Positions 42,777 through 54,169 of a DNA stretch of 64,000 nt are shown here, one piece after another. Below the pieces are notes generated by a model. That model worked only from the letters and a program-made list of their open reading frames with translations, did no database searches and was not told where the DNA came from. The stretch is from NCBI GenBank assembly GCA_949775045.1, contig OX459097.1:19317177-19381176 (forward strand), given 5' to 3'. A program made the position numbers and the translations under genes. Position 1 is the first letter of the stretch. Each line of letters starts with the position of its first letter. Origin of the DNA: Metridium senile (taxonomy: Eukaryota > Cnidaria > Anthozoa > Actiniaria > Metridiidae).

Positions 42777-43053
42777 AACAGGTCACGTGACCCTACCCCT
42801 TTTAAATCGAACAGCTGTGTCAAATTGAACAACAGAAATGAAAATAGCAAAGCTTGTCCACCAGAGCATATTTCCCATACATTTCCTTATAAAATATTGA
42901 ATTTTATATTTAATGCCATTTCGCCTATGCTCGACATTATGAGCTGAAAGTTTGGCTTTTTACTAATATGGAGGTGCTCTTTTCATTTCTGATGTTCATT
43001 TTGACACAGCTGTTCGATTTAAAAGGGGTGGGGTCACGTGACCAGTTGTTGTT
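42777..43053. mobile_element. Palindromic element (ggtcacgtgaccc ends)
   Basis: Arms acaacaggtcacgtgaccct with ttttaaatcgaacagctgtg versus cacagctgttcgatttaaaa with ggtcacgtgacca. Confidence 0.8.
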
Positions 43054-43450
43054 TTGTCAGTTCTTTTAGCCTTTTAATTTATGGGTATCTTATGTTCAGT
43101 AGATGAGCGTAGCGTTAATTTACAACTACTGTGATGCTAATTTGTCAACCATTTTCACAATAGATTTGTTTATTTTCTATGTTCTAATATTAATCAATGG
43201 TTGGTTGGCAAAATCATAACAAAATACGTCACTGTACGTGCGGCTACCCTCCCCTCCCCCGGGATTAATTTAGTGTGAGCTTCCGAGTTGATTCTTTAAT
43301 CAAGCAACCTCAATCTTTAAGATTTATTTTTGAAAATTCCCGATGACCACACCAATCAGTTAATTAACCTTCGTAAATACTGGAAATTGAACCAAAAATT
43401 AAAATAGCGACTGCATTTTTGCTGTACAGCGGTTTTCAGCATGATTCAAA

Positions 43451-46400
43451 ATGGCGGCCTCCAGGTTAACAACACGGATAAGTGTTCTCTTGCAGTTGAA
43501 AGCGTTCAAATCTCACCTTAGAGTAGGAACAAGATTAACATCAACTCATAATAACCCATTTGTAAGTATGCTGTTTCTATTAATAATTTGCGCGCCTTTT
43601 ATGATGGCAGCCATTTATGGTAGTAGTAACTTGTAACCTATTATCGTGCTTTTCGTAAAAAATAATATATATATCTTCCATTCTGCGTAAAATTTTATTG
43701 AAAAAAGTGGACCAAAAAAGGTGGTTGCAACATAATAAGCAGCCATAATTGCTTTAATTAATTTTTGAAACAGTTTCTTAGAAGATATAAAATATTTTTT
43801 TTTTACGAAAAGCACGATAATAGGATGTGCGCGATAATAGGTACGACTTCCTTATGTCTAAACGCAAATATCCGCCGTTAACCAAAAAATAAATATTTAT
43901 TGTCTAATTGCGCTGTTTTGTACAAATTTGTGGATATCACTGGAGCAGAATAGTGTGACTATTGTACCCGTTAGTGTAATGTGTACAGCAGATTCCCTAT
44001 GACTATGAAAAGTTCATGGCACCACAGGTAGCCCACACAAGTATTGTGAGGTGAATGTTAATGTTTTAAAATGAATATACAATATCGTATAGATAGTACG
44101 TGCGCTCTGATTGGCTGATTCACTCACAAAATCTATGCTATATTTCACTGGTAGAGACATGGTTTTTGATTGAAAGCTCACAAATTTAAGAGAGTTTATC
44201 CAGGGCTGCAAATAAGCGCCAGTCATCAGACAAATGTCCTATAAAAGCAAAATTTGACTGGTAAATGACCGTTTCTGGTCGGACATCTGACTGATCAAAT
44301 TTCACTTAAAATAGTATGATTAAGGTATTTCTTTCTTTCTTTTTTATAATACTCACTTAAAATATTTTTGTCCGACCAGACTGGGTTTTTGACAGGTCAA
44401 ACTTGCCTCTGGCCTGACAAATGACCAGCTTATAGAAAAAATTATTTGCAGCCCTGTTTATCTGTAGACTACTGTACTACATTTAAAAAAAAATGTATTT
44501 TACTGTGGTTCCCACACACGTGGCAAACCAGACCTTCAAACACAGATGAAAATTAGAATTTTGGTGGATGTCAATCAACTGTATTTGCAAGGTAACACAG
44601 ACAAACTTATCTATTACCAATCGGCAATAAATTTCACAGCACAAAGAATTTGTGTAAGTTAGATCTAATTTTGATAGAATTGAAGCTTCTATTTGACATG
44701 TCTTTTTGCCAAAACCTTTTCTTTCTAGTAGTCCCTGACCTCAAATTAGTTTGGAATCAATTTCATCACTTTTACAGACAGAAATTCTGAGTTTCAATTG
44801 TTTTTTGCTGATTTGAAACGGACAAATTTGTGTTACCCTGGAAATACAGATGATTGACGTCCACCAAAACTCTAGTTTTCATTTGATCTAGTTGTTCTCA
44901 GCCAGAGCACTCGATTTATTTGAAATATTTTATACTTTATAAGGGAATACAGGGAGACAAACCAAAGGGAGCCCAGTCCATGAGATCTAAAGGAATACCA
45001 AAGAAATGGCCAATAGGTGGTGTCAATCATGTTGTGTTGGTAGCATCAGGTAAAGGTGGTGTCGGCAAGTCTACTACTGCTGGTAAGAATCTGTTACTGC
45101 CAAAAAAAAACTACCCATGCAATTACAATGAAGAATATCAACAATAGAATCTCTAAAAATGTGTGAGGTTTTTCTAAAAATTAATATAATTTTCATGATA
45201 ATTTATATTATTTCATATATATATTTCAACATTATTTTTCAGTCAAATGAATGTAATTAACGTTGTCCATGTAGAAGTTTTTATGATAGAGAAACAGACA
45301 TATTTGTTTATTTGTTTTCAGTAGTTAAAATTTCAAGTTTTAATTGTATAACAAGTAATGCTTGACATGGAATAAGAATTATGAAATCTATCTTCACAAC
45401 TAATGCTAGTTCTAGAGTGAACTTATGTACCACTGGAGTCATGTAACATTTCTTTTAGTGTTACAGCAGTTCTCAGTCACAAGTGCACTGCTCGCATAAA
45501 AAGCACCGCTATAAAACGTGAAGTTGGTGGACGTCAATCAAACTGTGTTTACGTTACGAGATGCATGGTGTTTTTACTTCAGTCGGGTTGCGAAACATGT
45601 CTGAATCCGTCAAAGAGGTTATTGTGGGAATTAAGCTTCCAGATTCAGACATGTTTCGTACCCCGACTGAAGTAAAAACACCATGCGTCTTGTAAACACA
45701 GTTTGATTGACGTCCACCAACTTCACGTTTTATAGCAGAGCTTTTTATGCGAGCGGTGCATGTGTGACTGAGAACGGCTGTAATGTCTTTTTTTGGATGT
45801 TATATAATCACATAGACCAAGTTGTTGCTATATACGTTTTGACCCAATTCAAATCTTTTTTTTTTTTTGTCTTATGTTTTAAATATAACATGGAAAGTTG
45901 TTGGAACAAAAGTTTATATTCACAGAAAAAAATGCATAGCAAACAGGTTCTCATTTAAATCTGTACTTTCCCATTTAAATCTGTACTTATGCAAATGCTG
46001 TTGATGTGTGCTAAACACACAGATCAACCAATCAGAGAAGTCCACTTCAGAAATAATATACTCTGATTGGTTGATCTGTGTGTTTAGCACACATCAACAC
46101 AATTTGCATAAGTACAAATTTAAGTGGGAACCTGTTAGCATTGTGTTAGCCAATTTGGTCTATTGGCTGTATTAATATTTATTTAAGAGTTTTTGATATT
46201 CCACAGTAAACCTGGCTCTTGCTATGCTGGCAAGTAACAAGGTAATATAATGACAACAAAAATAATGAAATAAACTATAGAAATAAACAACTTTTTTAAT
46301 AATTTCAAAGAGGTGCTTATAGGTTGTATGAATATTACTGTGTGACTCGCTGTACCGTAGTCACTTACAAAAACTTTTGATGAATTTTTGACATTATTTT

Positions 46401-49400
46401 GACATTTTTTCACCTCAATTGGACCAAACAGGTTCAAGTTTATATTGACAGGCGGAGACTTTAGAAACTTTGATATCTATAATTGGTCAAAATAATTTCT
46501 AAATTTCATCAAAAGTTTTTGTAGGTGACTACAGTACAGCTAGTTGCACAGTAAACATGATGCTACTTCAACCTATTTTTGAACATTTTTTATAATTTAT
46601 AATCAATGCATGAGCAAGAACTTGAACCTGAACCACAGTGGTGAGGGAGGGGTGGTAGACCACTACATCACCCATGGCAACCACTCACTTAGGGTAGTGA
46701 TCATTTTACAATTTCCTTTTAGGACATGCTTGGTCAATAGTCCTTTTAACAGTTCTCGTCGATAAACCTCACCCTCAATACGGTGTATCATTATATTATA
46801 TTATGTGAATATTGTCATTGTAAACTTTGTTCAAAATGTTTAAAAAAAATTAAAAATTAAAAAACAAAAAATTATCAAACAATTGCAAAACTAAATTAAA
46901 CAATTCCACAGCCTGTAGTCAAATATAACATGCTGTCAAGGATGAGGTTCATAGACAAGAAATGTGAAATGGCTAGCTGGGGGGCAGGGGGCGGGGGGGG
47001 GGGGGGGGGGGGGGTTGTTGGGGGATTTCCTCCCTTAGAAAATGGATTGGGGTGCTTGACAGACCTTTTAGGGTTGAAAATAAGACTCTCTAGAACTGGT
47101 ACCGTACCTTTTAGGGTCGGTTTTTGAACTTAAGAATATACATATTAAAAATGTTTTAAACGTTGTCGGTGTCTGAAATCAGTATCAGGGTCATTTTCAA
47201 AACCGTCCGTCATTCTTTAAATACCTGTAAAACTGAGCATTGATGCAGAGAGAGGGAAAGAGGGCACCATTGGCTTCCTTGTAGATCAGGGTTAGCGGAA
47301 GGAAGTACCAATGCTAAATAATAGTACTATGCCTTTTTTTAAGGGTGTCAGTGTTGGACTGCTTGATGCCGATGTGTATGGTCCTTCATTACCAACAATG
47401 ATGAATTTAAAGGGACAACCAGAAATCAATCAAAGTAAGATTTGTCATAAGGGACTTGTCAGAAATTAGCAGGGGGGAGAGGGGGGGGTGGGGTGGAGTT
47501 TTGAAATGAAGTGATGAAAATTTCATGACCCTCCCAAAGTAAAGGATCATAATATCTTGACCCTACCCTATGTCACAGTGTCTTCTTTTGCACAATCCTC
47601 ATTTTTGGTGGTTTATTAATTTGTGACCCTCCCTTTTTAGCTTCTTAAAAAGTGATGACCCTCCCCCAGTTTCCACCCCCCCCCTCCCCCGCTGCTAATT
47701 TCTGACAAGTCCCTAATCCTATACAATTATTATACTATTTCATTATGACATCACAATGTGTTTACAGTGGGGGATAGAATCGCCGAAAACACTATGGCAA
47801 TTTCAACTAAATCTTCCTTCTCTTTGAAAATTGAGCTTCATATTATCTAGTTTTTATGTATGTTATGTGTCTATGTTTATACTTTCATATTCATGGCATT
47901 TTGTTGTCATTTCTTTCCTCTCCGTCTTGTAAATGCAATTTTATTGTGTATTTTCGTATTGTTGTTATGAATCTATCACTGCCGTCCATGATCCTTAGCG
48001 TTAAGACAATAGATTGTTTTGATGTGATGTCATAGTGAAATAGGACAATTATACTATTCAAATTATTTACAAATATTTAAATTGTATGATTCAAAAATAT
48101 AAAACAATAATTTTGTAATCAATGTACAAAAATATTTTGAGTTTATTTAATATATATATTAAGTTGAGATTTTGGTGCTTGTAATATATTGAAATCAGAC
48201 TTGTTTTCTAAGGAGTTCAAACTTAAATAACAAAATGTGAGCATCAGTTCACTGGATGGATATTAAATTACAATCAATTTTGTTGATAACAAGTGCAGCA
48301 TTGATATATTACCAGCACAAAACCAGCATTCATATTGGTTTTGGCTTGACTCTTGTTGCTCTGTATTCACCTTATCAGTACTATTCTCATAAAGGTTTTT
48401 GTACCAACAGAAAACCAAATGAAGCCATTGATCAATTTTGGTCTTCCCTGGTAAGCTACCATATTACATTGTGATACCCTCTATAAATAAAGTTCATTGT
48501 TTTGTATTGTATTATGAAGGAGTTTTTATGTACTATATACAATATGAGGGGCAAGTCGAAGACGAGCCACTGTATATCTCATACAGATCGGACACGAATA
48601 TTGTATAGTACTTATGAAACTCCAACATAAGTTCTTTAATATTTTACTAAAATTGTCAAGATGAAAGTAAATCTGGCCGAGAACATTCAAGTAAATCAGG
48701 ATGAATCTGTATGGGATATACAACCTCTGTGACGGACATGAATTCTTTTGTCAATTTCTCATTAATGAATGAATTTTATAAGATAATATTTCATTTTTTA
48801 CTATTCCACTGTATCATGTTGTAGTATGTCCATGGGGTTCTTAGTTGATGAAAGATCAGCCATTGTGTGGAGAGGTCTTATGGTAAGACAATGTACAGCT
48901 ATTTGAAAAAATGTTGAATACAGAATAGTGCACTCCAAGACCCAAAGGCATTGTGGGACTCATCAATGTAAAATAAAAACAGTAAATATACAGCGATCTG
49001 CTCCCTATATGTAGCTAGTATGTTGTTTTGCATGGAATGCACTAAAAATAACATAAATTATTGTTATTATTTAGTTTAGTTTAGACAACCACATGACCCA
49101 AAATGCATTTCAGTATTGGAATGCACTATTCAATATTCAACATTTTTAGAAACAGTTGTATACATGTAAGAGATCACTTCAACATATTTTAGATTAAATA
49201 CAAAAGTACTAGTGCTTATAGAAAATCGTGTGTGATGATTGGTTGAGAAATCTACAATATTTCTTGATAATCACCTACAGCGTTTTGCAGTGTTTTAGAA
49301 ATAAGAAAAAAAACAGTTTTTCTTCACAAAAAGGTGGTTTGTTCTTATACTTTTTGAGATAATCACTTTTGTATTTATATTAAAACAGTTGTACATATGA

Positions 49401-52400
49401 CATTTGTACTTTTTGTGTTCGTGCTGTTTTCGCCATGCAACATTGTAGTTTTTTACTCGATTATGTAATTTCGTAATCCAACATTGTAGTTTTAGCAATG
49501 CAACATTCAACATTCAAATTTTGGGCATCCAACCGCAAGTCATAAAAAACACACAGTCCCTATCAATAAGCGTTAAATGCAGCACAAACATGTTCTATTT
49601 TTTTGTTTTTCTGTAGGTCATGTCAGCCATAGAGAAGCTTTTGCGTCAAGTAGCTTGGGGACCTCTTGACGTGTTGGTGATTGACATGCCACCAGGGACA
49701 GGAGACACCCAGTTATCTATATCACAGCTGATACCTGTATCAGGTAGGCTGTTCCTCTTGATGTGTTAGTGATTGACATGCCACCAGGGACAGGAGACAC
49801 CCAGTTAGCCATATCACAGCTGATACCTGTATCAGGTAGGCTGTTCCTCTTGACGTGTTAGTGATTGACATGCCACCAGGGACAGGAGACACCCAGTTAT
49901 CTATATCACAGCTGATACCTGTATCTGGTAGGCTGTTCCTCTTGACGTGTTAGTGATTGACATGCCTAACTTATAAAGCACCATATATCAATATATATTT
50001 TCATCGGTAAAAGGAAGCCAGGCCTTTGCATTGAAGCGAGATGAACGTTGAGCTTGAGCATTATTTTAAGTAACTCTATCATTGCAAGTTCAACGTTCGT
50101 CTCGCTTCGATGTAAAGGTCTGGTTACCTTTCAAGATGGCACAGGGAACTGTGATAGGGGACTGTTACAGTGCAACTACTGAAACCCGGGCCAAACAAGA
50201 TCAACCAAAAAATTAATCTAACTCTAACTTTCCCATGTATCCTTGCGGTCTTAGCTTCTATGTTCTATGATTTCGAATCTGACAACGATTCTTCAATTGA
50301 GTACAGCTATTTAAAAAAACGTTGAGTACTGAATAGTGCATTCCAAGACCAAAGGGCATTGTGGGTCTCATTGCTTTGCAATAAATAATACATATACAGC
50401 GATAAATACTCCCCATAACTAGTTAGCATATTGTTTTGAATGGAATGCTCTAAGAATACAATAACTAATTATCATTTATTTGTACAATGTTACATGACCC
50501 AAAATGCATTTCGGGTTTGGTCTTGCAATGCACAATTCAGTAAGCAGTATTCTACGTTTTTTGAAATAGGTCAGTCTATACACTAAACTCTTCAATCATA
50601 TTGCAGGTGCTGTCATAGTAACCACACCTCAAGACATTGCTCTAATGGATGCCAGGAGAGGTGCTGCAATGTTTCAAAAAGTTGACATACCGGTAATATA
50701 CACCTATTTCAATTAACGTTGTCCATCTGGAATGGTTGATCTGAGACCGATAGGAATTGTGGGAGTTCATTAAATTTCAAATACATTGTTTTAATCACCC
50801 TTGAATGGTGCTGAATTACAGATAACAGTATTTCAGAAGTAAACATTAAAATTCAAGTGTGATTATGATAGTGCATTTGCAGTTTAACGAGCTCCCACAA
50901 TTCCTATCGGTCTCAGATCAACCATTCCAAATGGACAACGTTAATTGAAATAGGTGTATACATTTATTTAACACAGCGGTCAAAAGACTACGCATGCGTG
51001 GCAAAATTTTCACAGCGCTAAATTTTGGATTGTAAAAGTGTTTGAAGTCGATTTATAAGAAATTCCCTGAATATATAGGCTTGAAGTTTCATGTACATAA
51101 CCTTTGTTATATTTTAAAGCTACCATGAGTCTATACTTTTGTATTTTTGTTTATATTTTGAGAAAAAAGCGATGAAAGTCGTCCAATCCATCGTTTTTTA
51201 TAGAGTCCGTGCGAAAATTAAAAGCCTGAGAACGAGGTTGTGGCTGCTTTTACTTGTTTTTTTTTCGCGCATGCTTAGTCGTTTGACCACTGTGTTCACT
51301 TATTTCAGAAAAGGTTGACGGAGTGAACGGTCGATTGCACGACCGAAAGGAACTATGGGACTTTGATATTGATTATTTATACCTCTTTGGTAACAGAAAA
51401 CGAATTTGCTGCAAAACGCCGGCCACTTATAGTAAGGAGCTTAGAAATGATGAAACTGTGCTTAGCAATCCAGAAAACTCTAGGATATGTTGTATGTGTA
51501 AACCCACAAATCCTTACGGTCGTGCAATCGCCGTTCGCAGTGTCAATCTTTTTTGAAATATAAAGTGTATAATGATATTATTATTTTAAACAGTTGACAA
51601 GTCCAGTAAATGTTTGTAAGCCGTGTTTAAATTCATAATTGTGTTGACAAGTCGTTTCATGTGCACTGCTTGTATTTGTCGCTGCAACCGTACATGCAAA
51701 TTCAAAGCACATAGAATTTATGCAGTTTGTTGCATAGGAAAATGATTGTCGCAGGACAAAGATTAATACATAAATTCAACATGTCACATGAAATGAATGG
51801 CGGCATGTAACAGCAGCTTGTTGCCTAGTGGGTACCGGCCTTACAGTCAAACCAGCTCGTGTTCCTTTCTAGGCCAGGATATTCAATTTATTTATCGAAA
51901 TATGACTTCTAATTTGTTTTGAAATTTGTATAATTAATGAATCGAATGTTGAAAGTTTCAAAAACGACCCCAAATCAAAACATAACTTTCATTTGAGTTT
52001 GTGAACGACACAAACTTGCTAAACCTGATTAAGTTACAGAAATATTGTTCTAAATACTTTCTAAAGTATTTTATTACATTAACATTATCAGTTGTATACC
52101 ACAGATCGTGATTTCTGGACAAATATCGCTTGACGGCTGAAGTCTGCAATTTGAAACGTTTAAAATTTCGATAAATTTCAAAACAAATGTCAATTTGAAT
52201 TTCAGCTGGTTTGACTTTAAAAGGGATGATGGGCGTCAAAGTCAATTTTGAGTGTGAGTCCAAGGGATAGGAATAAGACTTATATGTTATCTATTCTATT
52301 GTTGGCTTATACAGGTCCTTGGTCTTGTTCAAAACATGAGTCATTATGTTTGCCCAAACTGCAGCCATAAAACATATATCTTTGGTCAGGATGGGGCCAG

Positions 52401-54169
52401 TGCCGTAGCAAAGGAATTTGGTGTGGAAGTACTAGGTATGTCATTCGCCCTTCATATGACTTTTAAACATTATGATTTAATAAATAATAACAAAAATAAT
52501 AATTTGCCTCATTTATATGGCGCTATTCCCAAACCTCATAGCGCTTTACAAATCTACCGTTATATGAATATGTGGAGGACTTATCGAACTGCTGTAAACC
52601 AGCAGTTTACAATTAGAGCGGTTTTCGTACGAGTGGGAAACTGACCGTACCGTACCGTAGCCGTAACCGTACCGTAAGTTCTATAAAAATATTCGAAAAT
52701 TCTACAGTAACAGTACCGTAACTGTGCGGTAAATATTACGGCCAGTTTCCCACTCATACGAAAACCGCTCTATGAGTGTTGTTAGTGAATACCTCCGAGG
52801 CCTGACGGTTGCTGCTCTTTGCGAACAGCACAATAGGATCTTTAATTTCCACCTTGTACACCTGTTTCAATAAACGTTGTCGCGGCCGAAGCTACAGTCC
52901 ACACTCTGAAACCTGCAAAGGATGTCGGTAACATGAACATAATTTTGTAATTTATTACTCGATTTTGTAAAAAAAAAACATTTTGTTTTTGTTTGATATT
53001 ATCTACATATAACACAAACACGTACAACCAAAATATGTTTTGAATAAATCGATAAACTGCCGTAGAGAAAAAATACCGACATCCTTTGCAGGCTTCAGAG
53101 TGTGGACTATAGCATTGATTGAGACAACGATTTTTGAAATGGGTGTATATATAGGTTTAGAGTGTAGGCAGACGAGACCTCAGACCTTACCTCTTTATCC
53201 GAGAAGACGAGACACTGAGAGAGTGAAGTGTCTTGCCCAAGGACACAACGTAATCGCCCGGGCCGGGAATCAAAGCCAGAACAAAGTCGAAGCCAGACCA
53301 AAATCAAAGCCAGACCAAAATCGAAGCCAGACCAAATCGAAGCCAGACCAAAATCGAAGCCAGACCAAAATCGAAGCCAGACCAAAATCGAAGCCAGACC
53401 AAAATCGAAGCCAGACCAAAATCGAAGCCAGACCAAAATCGAAGCCAGACCAAAATCGAAGCCAGACCAAAATCGAAGGCCCAGATCCACCAACCACTAT
53501 CACGTCTCTCACGATATTGAAAGAGGACCGCCAAGGAAGGGGGAACCAAGAATCCTATGATTTCTTTCGATGTGACGTATTTGTTTCTATTGTTCTTCTA
53601 GGTGATATTCCTCTAGATATCAATATAAGAGAAACCGCTGACCAGGGTAAACCAATAGTAGTCTCTCAACCAACAAGTCCTCAGGTACTTTATTAGGAAA
53701 TCTTTTTTGCCAGAAAGTGATTGATCCCCTAGGAGGGTGGGGATACTCCCATTGTCCAAGTGGTAGGGGTGATCGACGGTTAATTTCGCAAATGACCCCT
53801 AAACGATACGCATAAATTTAAAGAACTGTTAAAGCCTTGTTGATTTCAACCCCTAAAAGCTACTACAGTGCGATGTTCTTGGCAGCTAAGCTTATTTTGA
53901 GTAGCAAATCCAAGTAAAAATGACCCTTATAGGTATAGAGTCATGCTACGTAATTGACTTATGAGCATAAACCCTTGAAAGGACCCTAAAAGGTACGCAC
54001 AGGCAATATTTTCAACCCTAAAAGGAGTGCCGACCACCTCTACAACCTACCGGTATATATACTAGATATCTTGACAAGTTTTGTCAAATTAATATTTCAC
54101 AAATATATCTTTCAGGCCAAAGCCTATATGGAGATAGCAGAAAGAGTTTTAGATAAGTTACCAGTCTAG
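43451..54169 (+). CDS. NUBPL: NUBPL/Ind1 mitochondrial Fe-S P-loop ATPase, one exon missing
   Basis: Mrp/NBP35-family protein that delivers Fe-S clusters for respiratory complex I assembly. Exons: 43451-43561, 44944-45082, 46207-46241, 47344-47434, 48825-48882, 49617-49743, 50607-50692, 52315-52435, 53602-53684 and 54116-54169. Exon 1 encodes a basic presequence ([19 protein letters not shown]). Then [14 protein letters not shown] (P-loop), [111 protein letters not shown] (cluster-binding CxxC), [11 protein letters not shown]. Between exons 47344-47434 (ends phase 1) and 48825-48882 (needs phase 2) the phases do not match, and about 12-13 expected residues (human NLMRPLLNYG region) are absent. 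The [11 protein letters not shown] exon is followed by further 92-bp copies of its end plus donor. Confidence 0.93.
43640..43860. mobile_element. Weak palindromic element in NUBPL intron 1
   Basis: Left ctattatcgtgcttttcgta and right tacgaaaagcacgataatag are inverted; the interior is AT-rich. Confidence 0.65.
44209..44456. mobile_element. Palindromic element (gggctgcaaataa ends)
   Basis: Left agggctgcaaataagcgcca and right attatttgcagccct are inverted; internal tctgactg and ccgaccag blocks also mirror. NUBPL intron 1. Confidence 0.65.
44530..44890. mobile_element. Palindromic element (gatgaaaattagaattttgg ends)
   Basis: Left gatgaaaatta-gaattttggtggatgtcaatca is mirrored by tgattgacgtccaccaaaactctagttttcat on the right. 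NUBPL intron 1, ending about 50 bases before exon 2. Confidence 0.7.
45462..45782. mobile_element. Palindromic MITE (tacagcagttctcagtcac), copy 2
   Basis: Same family as 35827-36100, about 320 bases. Arms include gacgtcaatcaaactgtgtt and its mirror. NUBPL intron 2. Confidence 0.85.
45942..46137. mobile_element. Palindromic MITE, aacaggttcccattt family, copy 4
   Basis: Starts aacaggttctcatttaaatc and ends gtgggaacctgtta; same stem as the other copies. NUBPL intron 2, about 70 bases before the 35-base exon 3. Confidence 0.8.
46335..46553. mobile_element. Palindromic MITE (tacagtgcgactcgcagtac family), copy 2
   Basis: Starts tactgtgtgactcgctgtac and ends gctagttgcacagta; arms as in 9798-10077. 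NUBPL intron 3. Confidence 0.75.
46738..46975. mobile_element. Degraded third copy of the 8797 palindrome family
   Basis: Left arm aacctcaccctcaata and right arm gtcaaggatgaggttcatag with caattccacagcctgtagtc in the middle. Followed by a poly-G run at 46990-47013. Confidence 0.55.
47446..47716. mobile_element. Palindromic element (agggacttgtcagaaattagc ends)
   Basis: Left gggacttgtcagaaattagc and right gctaatttctgacaagtccc are perfect inverted copies; G-rich and C-rich blocks face each other inside. It begins about 12 bases after the NUBPL exon 4 donor. Confidence 0.85.
48890..49160. mobile_element. Palindromic element (acagctatttgaaaaaatgt ends), copy 1
   Basis: Left tacagctatttgaaaaaatgttgaat and right attcaacatttttagaaacagttgta are inverted, with ccaaga-c-caaaggcattgtggg facing catgacccaaaatgca. 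Second copy 50303-50580; diverged pieces at 18582-18715 and 19100-19205. Confidence 0.7.
49662..49969 (+). repeat. 92-bp x3.3 array spanning a NUBPL exon end and donor
   Basis: Units start at 49662, 49754, 49846 and 49938 (partial). Each full unit holds the exon's last 82 bases (cctcttgacgtgttggtgat... to cctgtatcag) plus donor gtaggct and a few intron bases. 92 is not a multiple of three, so use of a later donor would shift the frame. The donor at 49744 fits the protein. Confidence 0.95.
50303..50580. mobile_element. Palindromic element (acagctattt-aaaaaa ends), copy 2
   Basis: Left acagctatttaaaaaaacgt, right acgttttttgaaataggtca; same internal blocks as 48890-49160. It ends close to the NUBPL exon 7 acceptor. 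Confidence 0.65.
50698..50965. mobile_element. Palindromic MITE (tacacctatttcaattaacg ends)
   Basis: Near-perfect inverted arms of about 70 bases (tacacctatttcaattaacgttgtcc; ggtctcagatcaaccattcc on the other side), starting 5 bases after the NUBPL exon 7 donor. The related but diverged element at 52857-53152 shares the tacacct-tttcaat-aacgttgtc end. Confidence 0.85.
51844..52222. mobile_element. Inverted-repeat element (gtcaaaccagctcgtg ends)
   Basis: Left agtcaaaccagct and right agctggtttgact are inverted, with aatttgttttgaaatttg versus caaaacaaatgtcaattt inside. NUBPL intron 7. Confidence 0.55.
52608..52778. mobile_element. Palindromic element (agagcggttttcgtacgagt ends)
   Basis: Left tagagcggttttcgtacgagtggg and right cccactcatacgaaaaccgctcta are inverted; the core is rich in taccgta repeats. 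NUBPL intron 8. Confidence 0.8.
52857..53152. mobile_element. Palindromic MITE (tacacctgtttcaataaacg ends)
   Basis: Arms tacacctgtttcaataaacgttgtc and gagacaacgatttttgaaatgggtgta; also tgcaaaggatgtcggta versus taccgacatcctttgca. NUBPL intron 8. Confidence 0.8.
53274..53481 (+). repeat. 16-17-bp minisatellite (aaaatcgaagccagacc)n
   Basis: About 12 near-identical units. All six frames stay open across it, giving repetitive [13 protein letters not shown] proteins that are artefacts. Ends about 120 bases before the NUBPL exon 9 acceptor. Confidence 0.95.

Noticed and set aside
46610..46690. Second tRNA-like segment (antisense, tgtagtggtctaccacccct)
   Set aside because: A/B boxes too diverged and no consistent arms; at most a SINE relic.
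48256..48474. 72-codon ORF in a NUBPL intron ([20 protein letters not shown])
   Set aside because: No recognisable domain or splice context, and wrong phase for the missing NUBPL exon.
53040..53696. Lys/Gln/Arg/Ser repeat protein and Trp/Leu/Gly-rich antisense frames
   Set aside because: Minisatellite artefact; the frame only joins the true NUBPL exon 53602-53684 by chance read-through of its acceptor.
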